Shown piece after piece: positions 1 through 8,169 of a DNA stretch of 64,000 nucleotides. The notes under the pieces are model-generated. The model did not search any database. It had not been told where the DNA came from and saw nothing but the letters and a program-made list of their open reading frames with translations. Position numbers and translations under genes: made by a program. The stretch lies in assembly GCF_010882175.1 (NCBI RefSeq), contig NZ_WKLH01000001.1, positions 1,696,021-1,760,020 on the forward strand, read 5' to 3'. The first letter of the stretch is position 1, and every line of letters starts with the position of its first letter. Origin of the DNA: Mangrovibacterium lignilyticum (GTDB lineage Bacteria > Bacteroidota > Bacteroidia > Bacteroidales > Prolixibacteraceae).

Positions 1-2
1 TC

Positions 3-680
3 CTTCTTCTTTTTCAAGCCTGTTTCCTTTTAGGGCCATCGGTCAAAGGCGACGGACATGTTACCCGACAAACCCGGCAACTGTCAGGCTTCGCCGAATT
101 GGATGTCTCCAATGGATTGAAGGTCGTTTTGATCCCCGATTCGAATGAATATGTTGTTGTTGAAGCAGACGAAAACTTACATCATCATATCGAAACTGAA
201 GTTCGCGGTGAAACCCTTAAGGTATATAGTGAAAGCCGCATTATTTGGGCGAAAGAGAAAACGGTTCTGGTACACTTCCGGAAACTGACTGCGATCAATT
301 CATCTTCCGGTTCAAAAATTAGCAGCGAATCGCCTGTTCACACCAAACAAATGAAACTGAGGGCCTCTTCCGGAAGCCAGCAACACCTGCAAGTTGATAC
401 CAATCAGCTGGATGGAAAGTGTTCGTCGGGCGCCCACATCTACCTTTCCGGAGCGTCTGACGAAGCAACGATCAAAGCCTCTTCCGGCGCCCATTTTAAA
501 GCCAACGAATTTTCGACCAACAGTTGCGACGCCGATGTTTCGAGCGGTGCGCATATTTGGGTTGATGTCCGTCATAAATTGCACGCTGAAGCATCAAGCG
601 GTGGTCATGTTTACTATTCGGGAGAGCCGTCCGAAACAACAATCAACAGTTCTTCGGGAGGTTCAGTTTCCAGGAACTAA
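3..680 (+). CDS. GIN-domain (DUF2807) lipoprotein, 5' end cut by window
   Basis: This is the first of two tandem GIN-domain proteins. The reading frame is open to the window edge, so the true start lies upstream; the internal TTG at 99 is only a fortuitous start. The residues before it read as the end of a lipoprotein signal (LLLFQACFLLG, Cys codon at 21-23), followed by the typical GIN opening GDGHVTRQTRQLSGFAELDV. The body is built of short beta-strand repeats, each carrying a Ser-Ser-Gly-(Ser/Ala/Gly) turn, as in the beta-helical GIN/DUF2807 fold. Proteins of this family are exported envelope proteins of Bacteroidota; their ligands are not established. The next gene, a paralogue, follows after 35 bases and probably shares the transcript. 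Confidence 0.85.
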   Translation, partial: LLLFQACFLLGPSVKGDGHVTRQTRQLSGFAELDVSNGLKVVLIPDSNEYVVVEADENLHHHIETEVRGETLKVYSESRIIWAKEKTVLVHFRKLTAINSSSGSKISSESPVHTKQMKLRASSGSQQHLQVDTNQLDGKCSSGAHIYLSGASDEATIKASSGAHFKANEFSTNSCDADVSSGAHIWVDVRHKLHAEASSGGHVYYSGEPSETTINSSSGGSVSRN

Positions 681-715
681 AATCAGTTAAAAGCATAAAC
701 ATTAAATACCAATCC

Positions 716-1429
716 ATGAAAACAATTATTCTCAGAAAACTATCCTTTATCGTCCTACTGGCAGTTGTTAGCCTGAGCGCGTCGGCAGCCACCAAAGACA
801 GTCAAACCAGGTCAGTGGGTGCATTCAGCAAAATCAGTGTGTCAAGCGGTATCGACCTGTACCTGACACAAGGTGAAACTGAAAGTGTTCTTGTGGAGGC
901 CGACGAAGATTTGATTGACAAAATCATCACTAAAGTTGAAGGCGAAACGCTACACATCTACATTAAAAACAAAGGCAACTGGAACTGGGGCTGGAACCAA
1001 AGCCGCAAAGTCAATGTAACTTTTGACGAGCTGACCGCTTTGGACGCCTCGGCGGGAACGGATGTCGAAGCGGAAGAAGAGGTTAATGTTGAACAGATCA
1101 GCATTTCTGTCAGCAGCGGGTCCGACGTTGATTTTAGTCGACTCAATGCGCAGAGCGTCCGCGTATCGGCAAGCAGCGGCGCCGATGTGGTTTTAGCGGG
1201 AAAAACATTCAGCCTTTCAGCCGACTCATCCAGTGGCAGCGACATTGATTGTGAGGATCTCATGTCTGAAGAATGCAAAGCCAGCGCTTCCAGTGGTTCC
1301 GACATCGTATTATGGGCAAATAAATCGTTGACAGCCAATGCCAGCAGCGGTGGAGACATTCGCTATAAAGGCGAGCCTGGTCAAAAGAATTTTGATGAAT
1401 CGAGTGGCGGCGACGTTAGTTCTCTTTAA
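716..1429 (+). CDS. GIN-domain (DUF2807) secreted protein
   Basis: 237 residues: an N-terminal signal peptide (about 1-24, ending SASA) and then a full GIN/DUF2807 domain. The domain start is canonical (RSVGAFSKISVSSGIDLYLT), followed by VLVEADEDLIDKI and at least six turns of the form SSG(S/A/T)D. This regular SSGxD pattern, spaced about 20 residues apart, marks the rungs of a beta-helix. No catalytic motif is visible. It is paralogous to the preceding gene, but its turn residues are mostly Asp where the neighbour often has His (SSGAH), which suggests a different surface charge or metal/ligand preference (inference). A Rho-independent terminator follows immediately. Confidence 0.88.
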   Translation: MKTIILRKLSFIVLLAVVSLSASAATKDSQTRSVGAFSKISVSSGIDLYLTQGETESVLVEADEDLIDKIITKVEGETLHIYIKNKGNWNWGWNQSRKVNVTFDELTALDASAGTDVEAEEEVNVEQISISVSSGSDVDFSRLNAQSVRVSASSGADVVLAGKTFSLSADSSSGSDIDCEDLMSEECKASASSGSDIVLWANKSLTANASSGGDIRYKGEPGQKNFDESSGGDVSSL

Positions 1430-1738
1430 TTCAATAAGAAGAAACCCCGAAATCAAGCACTGAGCTGCTTTTTCGGGCTTTCTTTTTTTACCCACCCGCC
1501 TACAAAGATAAAGAGAACAGGCTAATACTTTAATTATCTGTTGATTTGAGACGCCGCTAAAAGAATACCTCCAAATCCGCTATTGCAGACACTCCTTTGG
1601 AAAAAATAACAAAAAAACTTCCATCGACCCCAATTTCTTACGTTCAATTAATTGCCTTTCACCCTAAATTCAACTAAATTAGTATAAGAAAGTCTACAAT
1701 TACAATTAACAATTTGTTTAACCTTAAAAATTTATGCT
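1430..1738. other. Intergenic region upstream of the YtxH cassette
   Basis: About 310 bases. The first 60 hold the terminator described separately. The rest is AT-rich and carries TAAATTAGTATA at 1675-1686, with TTG 20 bases upstream (1652-1654), plausibly the promoter of the following cassette. A nearly identical TAAATTAGAATA occurs before the gene at 3100. No open reading frame of note is present. Confidence 0.4.
1441..1489 (+). terminator. Rho-independent terminator after the GIN gene pair
   Basis: GAAA-c-CCCGAAA (1441-1452) pairs with TTTCGGG-c-TTTC (1471-1482). An inner AAGCA/TGCTT pairing extends the stem and a run of seven T follows (1483-1489). Confidence 0.85.
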
Positions 1739-2002
1739 ATGAGTTCAGGAAAAGTTGCACTAGGCCTATTGGCAGGACTTGCTGCCGGAGCGATGCTCGG
1801 GATTTTGTTTGCTCCAGATAAAGGAACTGAAACCAGACGGAAAATTGCAGAAAAAGGCGAAGACTATCTGGATGATATGAAAGACAAAATGGATGAATTG
1901 ATGGATGATTTACACGAACAGGTTGACTCAGCAAAAGCGAAAGTAAAAGACCTGGAAACCAAGCTTCACAAAAAAGCGAAGGAAGAACCATCTGCAAATT
2001 AA
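1739..2002 (+). CDS. YtxH-domain small membrane-anchored protein
   Basis: 87 residues. The N-terminal glycine/alanine-rich transmembrane segment (about 5-25: GLLAGLAAGAMLGILFAP) is followed by DKGTETRRKI and a charged amphipathic helix rich in Asp, Lys and Glu. This is the standard architecture of YtxH/GvpP-type general stress proteins (a short helix in the membrane, a coiled-coil-like tail in the cytoplasm). The biochemical role of the family is not established; members are often induced by envelope or general stress. It starts a three-gene cassette with the holin-like protein (47 bases downstream) and the helical protein after it. Confidence 0.85.
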   Translation: MSSGKVALGLLAGLAAGAMLGILFAPDKGTETRRKIAEKGEDYLDDMKDKMDELMDDLHEQVDSAKAKVKDLETKLHKKAKEEPSAN

Positions 2003-2049
2003 TTCAAACGATCCATTAAATTTCTTGTTATACAAGGAAAAACAACTCT

Positions 2050-2403
2050 ATGGAAGAACAATCAGAATTAGTTGACGAACTTATCGAAAAAGGCCATAAA
2101 TATGGTCAAACGACGCTACATTTAATAAAACTTAAGACATTGGACAAGACATCAGATGTTTTGTCCAATCTTGTTTCGTGGCTACCCGTGATCATCGCTG
2201 CCATAATATTCTTTTTAATCCTGAATATCGGAGTAGCCCTTTGGTTGGGTAATATGATGGGGCAAACCTATTACGGATTTTTTGCTGTTGCCGGATTTTA
2301 CGCCATCGTTTCACTCATCTGCTGGCTATTTAGAAAGCCCTTCCTGAAACATCCTTTAAATGACTCGATCATCAATCAGATTTTAAAGGAGGACGAGCTA
2401 TGA
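2050..2403 (+). CDS. Holin-X/DUF1469-like membrane protein
   Basis: 117 residues with two strong transmembrane segments (about 43-66 and 76-97) between charged ends. The layout (an N-terminal helix, a TM hairpin, then a short charged tail) matches the Holin-X superfamily III/DUF1469 proteins that commonly accompany YtxH genes. Despite the name there is no prophage context here, so a lysis role is unlikely; an envelope-stress role is inferred from the YtxH neighbour. Its stop codon overlaps the next start (ATGA at 2400-2403), which indicates translational coupling. Confidence 0.7.
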   Translation: MEEQSELVDELIEKGHKYGQTTLHLIKLKTLDKTSDVLSNLVSWLPVIIAAIIFFLILNIGVALWLGNMMGQTYYGFFAVAGFYAIVSLICWLFRKPFLKHPLNDSIINQILKEDEL

Positions 2404-2897
2404 AGCATACCCGACAATCACTAAAAGAAACAATCAGGCTTCTTGAGATCCGCCAATCTGAAGAGAAAGAGGAGTTCAACAAACAGTTTAAAAAGACCTT
2501 TGACAGTCTGAGACCGATTAACCTGATCAAAAACTCTCTCCGCGATTTTTCACATATTATTGAAATTAAAAGCAATGTATTGGAGGCCTTTCTTCCCCTT
2601 ATTACCAACTTTATTTCGGGGAAAATAATGAGAGGAAAGCGTAAAAACAGCATCCGACACGTTATTGCAACCATGGTACAGATCGCGATTACCAATTTCA
2701 CGGCCAAGAACAGCCACGCAATTCTGGAAATATTGACCGAGTTTATCGACCGGATCAAAGAGTTCTTTCATCGACCGGAAGGCGCCGAGGAGGTTCCTGA
2801 AGAGGAGACAGAAGAACCAGATGAAGCTGCGGACACACAACAAAAGTCTGAAAAGCAGCAAGCCCCTCTTCCACCCGAGCCGGACAATGAAAAATAA
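2400..2897 (+). CDS. Helical hypothetical protein of the YtxH/holin cassette
   Basis: 165 residues, unrecognised. The first 60 residues are strongly charged and helical; residues about 60-110 are mixed hydrophobic and basic (LPLITNFISGKIMRGKRKN), suggesting peripheral membrane contact; the last 45 residues are an acidic, Pro/Glu/Gln-rich disordered tail. It is translationally coupled to the holin-like gene by an ATGA overlap and is the last gene of the cassette, since a terminator follows. The function is unknown; partnership with the YtxH and holin-like proteins at the membrane is inferred from gene order only. Confidence 0.7.
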   Translation: MKHTRQSLKETIRLLEIRQSEEKEEFNKQFKKTFDSLRPINLIKNSLRDFSHIIEIKSNVLEAFLPLITNFISGKIMRGKRKNSIRHVIATMVQIAITNFTAKNSHAILEILTEFIDRIKEFFHRPEGAEEVPEEETEEPDEAADTQQKSEKQQAPLPPEPDNEK

Positions 2898-2907
2898 CTC
2901 TCCAATG

Positions 2908-2938
2908 AAGCCATCTTAAACGTTGGCTTTTTCTTTTT
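2908..2938 (+). terminator. Rho-independent terminator of the YtxH cassette
   Basis: AAGCCA (2908-2913) pairs with TGGCTT (2924-2929) around a 10-base loop and is followed by a T-rich tract. Confidence 0.7.
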
Positions 2939-3099
2939 TGGTAAATCAGAAGCCCCAATTCTCGCAGAACCGGGAGCCCAGCGGGCTGTAATTTCACAGC
3001 AATAGTCGACTCACGAACAACATGTTGTACGAACGAAACAATAAGTTCTATCAAAATTTCTATTAAATTAGAATACCAAAAACCTAAAATCAATGCCGT

Positions 3100-3525
3100 A
3101 TGACTAAAAAGATTTTACTTTCCGGAATCGCGGGCGGTGTTATTTTCTTCTTGCTCGGCTGGCTGTTTTACGGTATGCTGTTCGCTGATTTTTTTGAGAA
3201 CAACGCAGGTACCGCAATCGGCGTTTATAAAAACGACACCGAGATAAGCCTACTCTTACTATTCATCGGAAACCTCGCCTGGGGATTCCTGCTCGCGACT
3301 ATTTTTGGTTGTTGGGGGACAATCAAATCAGCCATGGACGGAACTTCAAAAGGCTTCATCTTGGGTATTCTCATGGGGCTGGGAATTGATTTAAGCATGT
3401 ACGCGACATCGAACCTGATGAACTTTACCGCAGTGGTTGTTGACATTTGTATTTTTGGTATTGTGACAGCCATTGCCGGTGCAGTTGTCGGTGCCATTTT
3501 GAGTTCGGGCAATAAAGCGAACTAA
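3100..3525 (+). CDS. Four-helix integral membrane protein, unknown function
   Basis: 141 residues, almost entirely membrane: hydrophobic segments at about 6-29, 49-70, 84-100 and 110-135, with glycine-rich packing faces (GIAGG, GILMGLGID, AGAVVGAIL). There is no catalytic motif or recognised domain. It may be a small transport or stress-related membrane protein, but nothing in the sequence decides. The gene stands alone between the terminator of the YtxH cassette and a bidirectional terminator shared with sdhB. An upstream TAAATTAGAATA motif (3064-3075) resembles the one before the YtxH gene, so the two units may be co-regulated. Confidence 0.65.
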   Translation: MTKKILLSGIAGGVIFFLLGWLFYGMLFADFFENNAGTAIGVYKNDTEISLLLLFIGNLAWGFLLATIFGCWGTIKSAMDGTSKGFILGILMGLGIDLSMYATSNLMNFTAVVVDICIFGIVTAIAGAVVGAILSSGNKAN

Positions 3526-3592
3526 TTACACATTCTTATTTTCACAAGAATTCAAAGTACACAATAGAAAAGGGAAATTTCTGAGTATGAAA

Positions 3593-3623
3593 AAAGGCCT
3601 CAACTAAAACAGTTGAGGCCTTT
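3593..3623. terminator. Bidirectional terminator between the membrane gene and sdhB
   Basis: A perfect 13-bp inverted repeat: AAAGGCCTCAACT (3593-3605), five-base loop, AGTTGAGGCCTTT (3611-3623). It carries A-tract and T-tract flanks and can stop transcription from both converging genes. Confidence 0.9.
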
Positions 3624-3643
3624 CGTATATCTGGAATTACAGA

Positions 3644-4399
3644 CTATTCAGACAAACGAGATGCCAGGTATTGACGGTTCAAACGGGCGATGTTGGTAAT
3701 TGAAATGCTCTTCGGACATTCCACTTCACAAGCACCGGTATTTGTACAACCACCGAATCCAAGTTCATCCATTTTAGAAACCATCGCTTTTGCACGACGT
3801 TTTGCTTCAACACGACCTTGTGGCAGTAAAGCCAACTGGCTAACTTTTGCAGAAACAAACAACATTGCTGATGAGTTCTTACAAGCTGCCACGCAAGCAC
3901 CACAACCGATACATGAAGCTGAATCCATTGCTTCATCGGCATCAACCTTTGAAATTGGAATCGCGTTAGCATCGGGTACACCACCGGTTGATACCGAAAC
4001 ATACCCTCCGGCTGCAATAATCTTATCAAAAGCACCACGATCAACGATCAGGTCTTTGATAATCGGGAAAGCAGCAGCGCGCCAAGGTTCAACAGTGACC
4101 GTTTCACCATCTTTGAATTTACGCATGTGCAGCTGGCAAGTTGTTACATCGTCATCCGGTCCGTGAGGACGGCCGTTGATATACAATGAACACATACCGC
4201 AAATACCTTCACGACAGTCGTGGTCAAAAGCCACGGGTTCTTTATTTTCACCAACCAATTGCTCGTTCAAAATATCCATCATTTCGAGGAATGAGCTGTC
4301 GGTAGAGATATTTTCTAATTTATAGGTTTCAAAACGGCCTTTTTCTTTGGGACCGTTCTGACGCCAAACCTTTAAGGTGAGATTTAATGTATTTTCCAT
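3644..4399 (-). CDS. sdhB: Succinate dehydrogenase/fumarate reductase iron-sulfur subunit
   Basis: 251 residues. It transfers electrons between the flavin of SdhA and the quinone site of SdhC at the inner membrane. The three cluster motifs are intact: [2Fe-2S] Cys62, Cys67, Cys70 and Cys88; the first ferredoxin motif [11 protein letters not shown] (Cys163/166/169/173); and [14 protein letters not shown] (Cys218/224/228). It is the last gene of a C-A-B operon, 24 bases after sdhA, and ends at a bidirectional terminator. In Bacteroidota this complex often works as fumarate reductase under fermentative conditions; direction cannot be read from sequence, so frdB is an equally good name. Confidence 0.97.
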   Translation of the reverse strand: MENTLNLTLKVWRQNGPKEKGRFETYKLENISTDSSFLEMMDILNEQLVGENKEPVAFDHDCREGICGMCSLYINGRPHGPDDDVTTCQLHMRKFKDGETVTVEPWRAAAFPIIKDLIVDRGAFDKIIAAGGYVSVSTGGVPDANAIPISKVDADEAMDSASCIGCGACVAACKNSSAMLFVSAKVSQLALLPQGRVEAKRRAKAMVSKMDELGFGGCTNTGACEVECPKSISITNIARLNRQYLASRLSE

Positions 4400-4423
4400 G
4401 ATTGATCTCTTATTAAAAAGCCA

Positions 4424-6361
4424 TTACTTGTAATTACGTTGAACCATTTTCACACTCTCGTAAACCAACTCCTCTTTATTCAAAGCAGGATCTTGATTTT
4501 CGCCTTTATACTCCCAGCAGCCAACATAGGCGAATTTATCATCCTGACGCAAAGCTTCACCTTCACCAGTTTGATATTCTTCGCGGAAGTGTCCACCGCA
4601 GCTTTCATCACGGTTCAGCGCATCACGAGCCATCAAGTCACCAATTTCAAGGAAATCGGCTAAACGGCTGGCTTTCTCCAGTTCAATGTTCATTCCTTCT
4701 TTTGATCCCGGAATGCGTAAGTTTGACCAGAATTCTTTTTTAATTTCAGCAATACGTTCGATCGCGTGTTCCAGACCTTTTTTGTTACGGGCCATTCCCA
4801 CGAAATCCCACATTACCAATCCAAGTTCTTTATGAAGGCTATCAACAGAACGCTCACCTTTAATGCTCAACAACTTTTCAAAACGAGCTTTAACAGACTT
4901 TTCAGCTTCAACAAACTCAGGTTCCTCAGTTGTCATTCGTGGTGTACGAATATCGTCAGCCAGGTAATTTTGAATGGTGTATGGTAATACGAAATACCCA
5001 TCAGCTAAACCTTGCATCAAGGCTGATGCTCCCAAACGGTTTGCACCGTGATCGGAGAAGTTTGCTTCACCAGCCGCGAACAAACCAGGAATAGTTGTTT
5101 GCAGTTCGTAATCAACCCAGATACCACCCATTGTATAGTGGATTGCCGGATAGATCATCATCGGTGTTTCATATGGATTTTCGTCAACGATTTTCTCGTA
5201 CATCTGGAACAAGTTACCGTAGCGAGCTTCAATCACGTTTTTACCTAAACGGTCGATTGATGATTTGAAGTCGAGGTAAACCGCCAAACCAGTACCAACG
5301 CCGAATCCGGCATCGCAACGTTCTTTGGCAGCACGTGAAGCAACGTCACGGGGAACCAGGTTACCGAATGCAGGATAACGACGCTCCAGGTAATAGTCGC
5401 GTTCGTCTTCCGACAAGTCAGTTGGTTTCTTTTTACCGGCGCGAATAGCTTCGGCATCTTCTTTTTTCTTCGGTACCCAAATCCGACCATCGTTACGCAA
5501 TGATTCTGACATCAACGTCAGTTTCGATTGGAATTCACCATGAACAGGAATACATGTTGGGTGAATTTGCGCGTAACATGGGTTAGCGAACATGGCACCT
5601 TTATGGAATGCTTTAATTGCAGCAGAACCATTCGATCCCATTGCGTTTGTTGACAGGAAGAACGTGTTTCCGTAACCACCGGTAGCCAATACAACAGCAT
5701 GACCGAAGTGACGTTCCAGTTTTCCTGTAACCAGGTCGCGGGCAATAATACCACGCGCTTTTCCGTCAACAATAACAATTTCAACCAATTCGGTACGGGT
5801 GTGCATCGTTACTGTTCCGGCATTCACCTGGCGCATTAATGCCTGGTAAGCACCTAACAACAATTGCTGTCCTGTTTGACCTTTTGCATAGAAAGTACGG
5901 CTAACCTGAGCACCACCAAAAGAACGGTTGTCCAACAAGCCACCATATTCGCGGGCAAAAGGAACACCTTGAGCCACACACTGGTCGATGATACTGTTAC
6001 TCACTTCAGCCAAACGGTGAACGTTTGCTTCGCGGGCACGGTAGTCACCACCTTTAATTGTATCGTAAAACAAACGGTAAACCGAGTCGCCGTCGTTTGG
6101 ATAGTTTTTAGCAGCATTGATACCCCCTTGTGCAGCGATAGAGTGCGCACGACGAGGAGAATCCTGGATTGTAAAGTTTTTTACATTGAAACCCATTTCA
6201 CCAAGAGAGGCAGCAGCAGCACCACCAGCCAGACCGGTTCCAACAACAATCACATCTAGTTTACGTTTGTTGGCAGGGTTCACCAATTTTTGGTGATTTT
6301 TATAATTTGTCCACTTCTGGGCTAATGGCCCTTCGGGAATTCTTGCATCTAATTTGCTCAT
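4424..6361 (-). CDS. sdhA: Succinate dehydrogenase/fumarate reductase flavoprotein subunit
   Basis: 645 residues, the usual length for the type-B enzymes of Bacteroidota. It oxidises succinate or reduces fumarate with a covalently bound FAD. Visible: the Rossmann FAD-binding motif [12 protein letters not shown] (about 39-50), the flavinylation His73 in [15 protein letters not shown], the substrate-site region HPTCIP, and the helical C-terminal domain with HFREEYQT. It is transcribed with sdhC (19 bases upstream) and sdhB (24 bases downstream). Confidence 0.97.
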   Translation of the reverse strand: MSKLDARIPEGPLAQKWTNYKNHQKLVNPANKRKLDVIVVGTGLAGGAAAASLGEMGFNVKNFTIQDSPRRAHSIAAQGGINAAKNYPNDGDSVYRLFYDTIKGGDYRAREANVHRLAEVSNSIIDQCVAQGVPFAREYGGLLDNRSFGGAQVSRTFYAKGQTGQQLLLGAYQALMRQVNAGTVTMHTRTELVEIVIVDGKARGIIARDLVTGKLERHFGHAVVLATGGYGNTFFLSTNAMGSNGSAAIKAFHKGAMFANPCYAQIHPTCIPVHGEFQSKLTLMSESLRNDGRIWVPKKKEDAEAIRAGKKKPTDLSEDERDYYLERRYPAFGNLVPRDVASRAAKERCDAGFGVGTGLAVYLDFKSSIDRLGKNVIEARYGNLFQMYEKIVDENPYETPMMIYPAIHYTMGGIWVDYELQTTIPGLFAAGEANFSDHGANRLGASALMQGLADGYFVLPYTIQNYLADDIRTPRMTTEEPEFVEAEKSVKARFEKLLSIKGERSVDSLHKELGLVMWDFVGMARNKKGLEHAIERIAEIKKEFWSNLRIPGSKEGMNIELEKASRLADFLEIGDLMARDALNRDESCGGHFREEYQTGEGEALRQDDKFAYVGCWEYKGENQDPALNKEELVYESVKMVQRNYK

Positions 6362-6380
6362 AATTTCAACTTCTTTTCAA

Positions 6381-7061
6381 TTAAAATTTAATCAGGAAAT
6401 ACAATGGAATAATTGAAAAACCAACGGCTACAACGATTGCATAAACTTTGCCAACACATTGTAGACGCTTGAGCCAACTCTTATTACTCAAACCCAGCGT
6501 TTGGAATGAAGACCAAAATCCATGTCCCAGGTGAAATCCGAGTAAAATACCGCCAACGATGTAAAGTAAGCAATAGATTACACTAGCCTTAAATAAGCCG
6601 GCTACCAACGAATAGGTATCATGCATTTCAGCTCCGCCTACTTCGGCTGTACCCATTGAATGAGTGTCAAACTTAATCACATAATAGAAGTTCATGATGT
6701 GAATCACCAAGAAAACTAGTACCAAACCACCAAGGACTAACATATTCCGGGATGCCCAAGCGCTTGAATAACCGGCATTCGATTTGTCATAGCTAACCGG
6801 ACGTGCCTTATAGTTTTGGAAACTGATAAGAAATGACCAGATGATATGTACAACGAATCCCAGACCAAGAACAGGCTCCATGATTTTAATCAATGGGTTT
6901 GTAGCCATAAAGTTTGCACCCAGGTTGAATAGCTCTCCGCTGTCGTCAAAAATCAACAGCAAGTTGATGCCCAAGTGGACGCAAATGAACATCATCAGGA
7001 ACAAACCTGATATGCTCATAATAAATTTTCTTCCGATAGAGGCAGTCAGAAAATTGCTCAT
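6381..7061 (-). CDS. sdhC: Succinate dehydrogenase/fumarate reductase cytochrome b subunit
   Basis: 226 residues with five transmembrane segments. This is the fused single-subunit membrane anchor of type-B succinate:quinone oxidoreductases (as in Wolinella FrdC), which carries two haem b groups and the menaquinone site. His residues suited to haem ligation lie within the membrane segments (CVHLGINLL, VHIIWSF, LVIHIMNF, FHLGHGFW). It is the first gene of the sdhC-sdhA-sdhB operon and is preceded by a clear Bacteroidota-type promoter 50 bases upstream. Confidence 0.94.
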   Translation of the reverse strand: MSNFLTASIGRKFIMSISGLFLMMFICVHLGINLLLIFDDSGELFNLGANFMATNPLIKIMEPVLGLGFVVHIIWSFLISFQNYKARPVSYDKSNAGYSSAWASRNMLVLGGLVLVFLVIHIMNFYYVIKFDTHSMGTAEVGGAEMHDTYSLVAGLFKASVIYCLLYIVGGILLGFHLGHGFWSSFQTLGLSNKSWLKRLQCVGKVYAIVVAVGFSIIPLYFLIKF

Positions 7062-7112
7062 AGGATAACTGATTTATATTTAAACATTAATATTATTTCT
7101 GCAAAAGCTCAA

Positions 7113-7143
7113 CAAAAGTAGGCCTCTCAAGTGTTCCCTACAA
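7113..7143 (-). promoter_or_regulatory. Promoter of the sdhCAB operon
   Basis: Read on the minus strand, TTG (7143-7141) is followed after 20 bases by TACTTTTG (7120-7113). This matches the Bacteroidota primary-sigma consensus (-33 TTG, -7 TAnnTTTG). The sdhC start codon lies 52 bases downstream. Confidence 0.65.
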
Positions 7144-7399
7144 TTAAAATGAACCCTAAAATAGCTAATTTAAACTGTTTCTAAGCACTGAAATGAGCCA
7201 TACTCGTCAATTCACTATATAACAGCCAATTAATTAAAACCAAGATGTAAATTTTCTGTTAACACCTATGACCGGAATTGTTATCACAAGCCTTAGATCG
7301 AAGACACTAGATATCTAGATATTTTACTTGAATTGAGTATTTTAGATTCAAACTCAAGACATTAATACGCAAGTACAATCCGAAAAACCGGGCGGGATA

Positions 7400-7428
7400 T
7401 TGAAAAACCAAGCTTTTTCCTATTTTTG
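7400..7428 (+). promoter_or_regulatory. Promoter of tRNA-Arg
   Basis: TTG (7400-7402) and TATTTTTG (7421-7428), separated by 18 bases, fit the Bacteroidota -33/-7 consensus. The tRNA begins 23 bases after the -7 element. Confidence 0.7.
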
Positions 7429-7450
7429 CAAAGCATTTTCAGAAAATGAT

Positions 7451-7522
7451 GGTTCCATAGTTCAACGGATAGAACAATAGTTTCCTAAACTGTAGATCCG
7501 GGTTCGATTCCCGGTGGGACTA
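7451..7522 (+). tRNA. tRNA-Arg, anticodon CCT
   Basis: Full cloverleaf. The acceptor GGTTCCA pairs with TGGGACT (two G-U pairs). The D-stem is GTTC/GAAC, the anticodon stem ATAGT/ACTGT with loop TTCCTAA gives anticodon CCT (reads AGG), and the T-stem CCGGG/CCCGG has loop TTCGATT. The discriminator base is A and CCA is not encoded. The AT-rich accessory block starts directly after its 3' end. Confidence 0.93.
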
Positions 7523-8169
7523 CTACTCTCAGAAACACACTCCTGACTTTCAGCAACCTACACAGATATTCATTTTTTAGGGGAAGAATCGGGAGAAGGA
7601 CAAAGTAAGAAATTAGGTACATCGACACCTCTTCGACGATCAAGCTCATGAACACTTCCGGACAACTTCAATTACCAAAAACACTGTTATCGCTACTATC
7701 CTTATAGTCAAAAGATTCGACGACACTATTCTCTTCGAATCTCAAAGTCAATATTTTGCTATTAGAACGATTTGAAGCATCCATTATAAAGATACATGAG
7801 GTCGCAGATGATTTTGTTTCAGCGTGCAAAATATGTCCATATCTCCCTGCCTGTTGTCAAAGACTTTGATTGAGGTTGACAAAAAAGGGCTATAAACTCA
7901 TCTTCAGCTGTAACACCGTCCTCAATTCCGTCAATGTCATCACTATTATGAATTACGCCAATACACATAGCTTGCCGTTGCACAACCACAAATAACGATT
8001 CATTACACCTCTTTCTTATACTTCAGCTACAGACTATCTTTCACGAATAGAGCTGCTTATTCTAAAACAACAAAGTCATTAAAGACAAAACCGTTTCCTC
8101 TCAAATGCGTATAAATTATCACGTTTAAAAATGAGATAACGTCCATAATTAACCAACCTAAATACGCAC
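7523..8169. other. Region between tRNA-Arg and the unknown lipoprotein gene
   Basis: About 650 bases with no intact gene. The central part (7668-8003, minus) is the BamE-like remnant listed separately. The 145 bases after the tRNA and the 165 bases before the next gene show nothing I can name: no copy of the tRNA 3' end and no integrase. Confidence 0.5.
7668..8003 (-). pseudogene. Frameshifted BamE/SmpA-like lipoprotein remnant
   Basis: Three overlapping minus-strand frames, read in sequence, give one small-lipoprotein-like protein. Frame one starts at ATG 8003 (MNRYLWLCNGKLC) and stops at 7953. Frame two (open 7822-7999) contains GVTAEDEFIALFCQPQSK and TGREIWTYFAR. Frame three (open 7671-7856, stop at 7668) contains KILTLRFEENSVVESFDY. 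Together these follow the BamE/SmpA pattern, in which a helix (GVT.EDvialfGqP.s) precedes a W-T-Y strand and a LtirFdenGvV strand. At least two frameshifts (within 7956-7999 and 7822-7856) and a Gly-to-Cys change in the GQP turn mark it as decayed. BamE-like proteins assist outer-membrane protein assembly; sequencing error cannot be excluded. Confidence 0.5.

Larger units (their letters stand above)
7062..7450. other. Intergenic region between sdhC and tRNA-Arg
   Basis: About 390 bases of AT-rich sequence. It carries the outward-facing sdh promoter at its left end and the tRNA promoter at its right end. I see no coding potential and no strong repeat in between. Confidence 0.5.

Noticed and set aside
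99-680. TTG at 99 as the start of the first GIN gene
   Set aside because: The same frame is open to the window edge and encodes a lipoprotein signal and the canonical domain start, so the gene begins upstream.
2050-2897. Prophage lysis cassette (holin)
   Set aside because: The holin-like protein is of the Holin-X/DUF1469 type that accompanies YtxH; no other phage genes are near.
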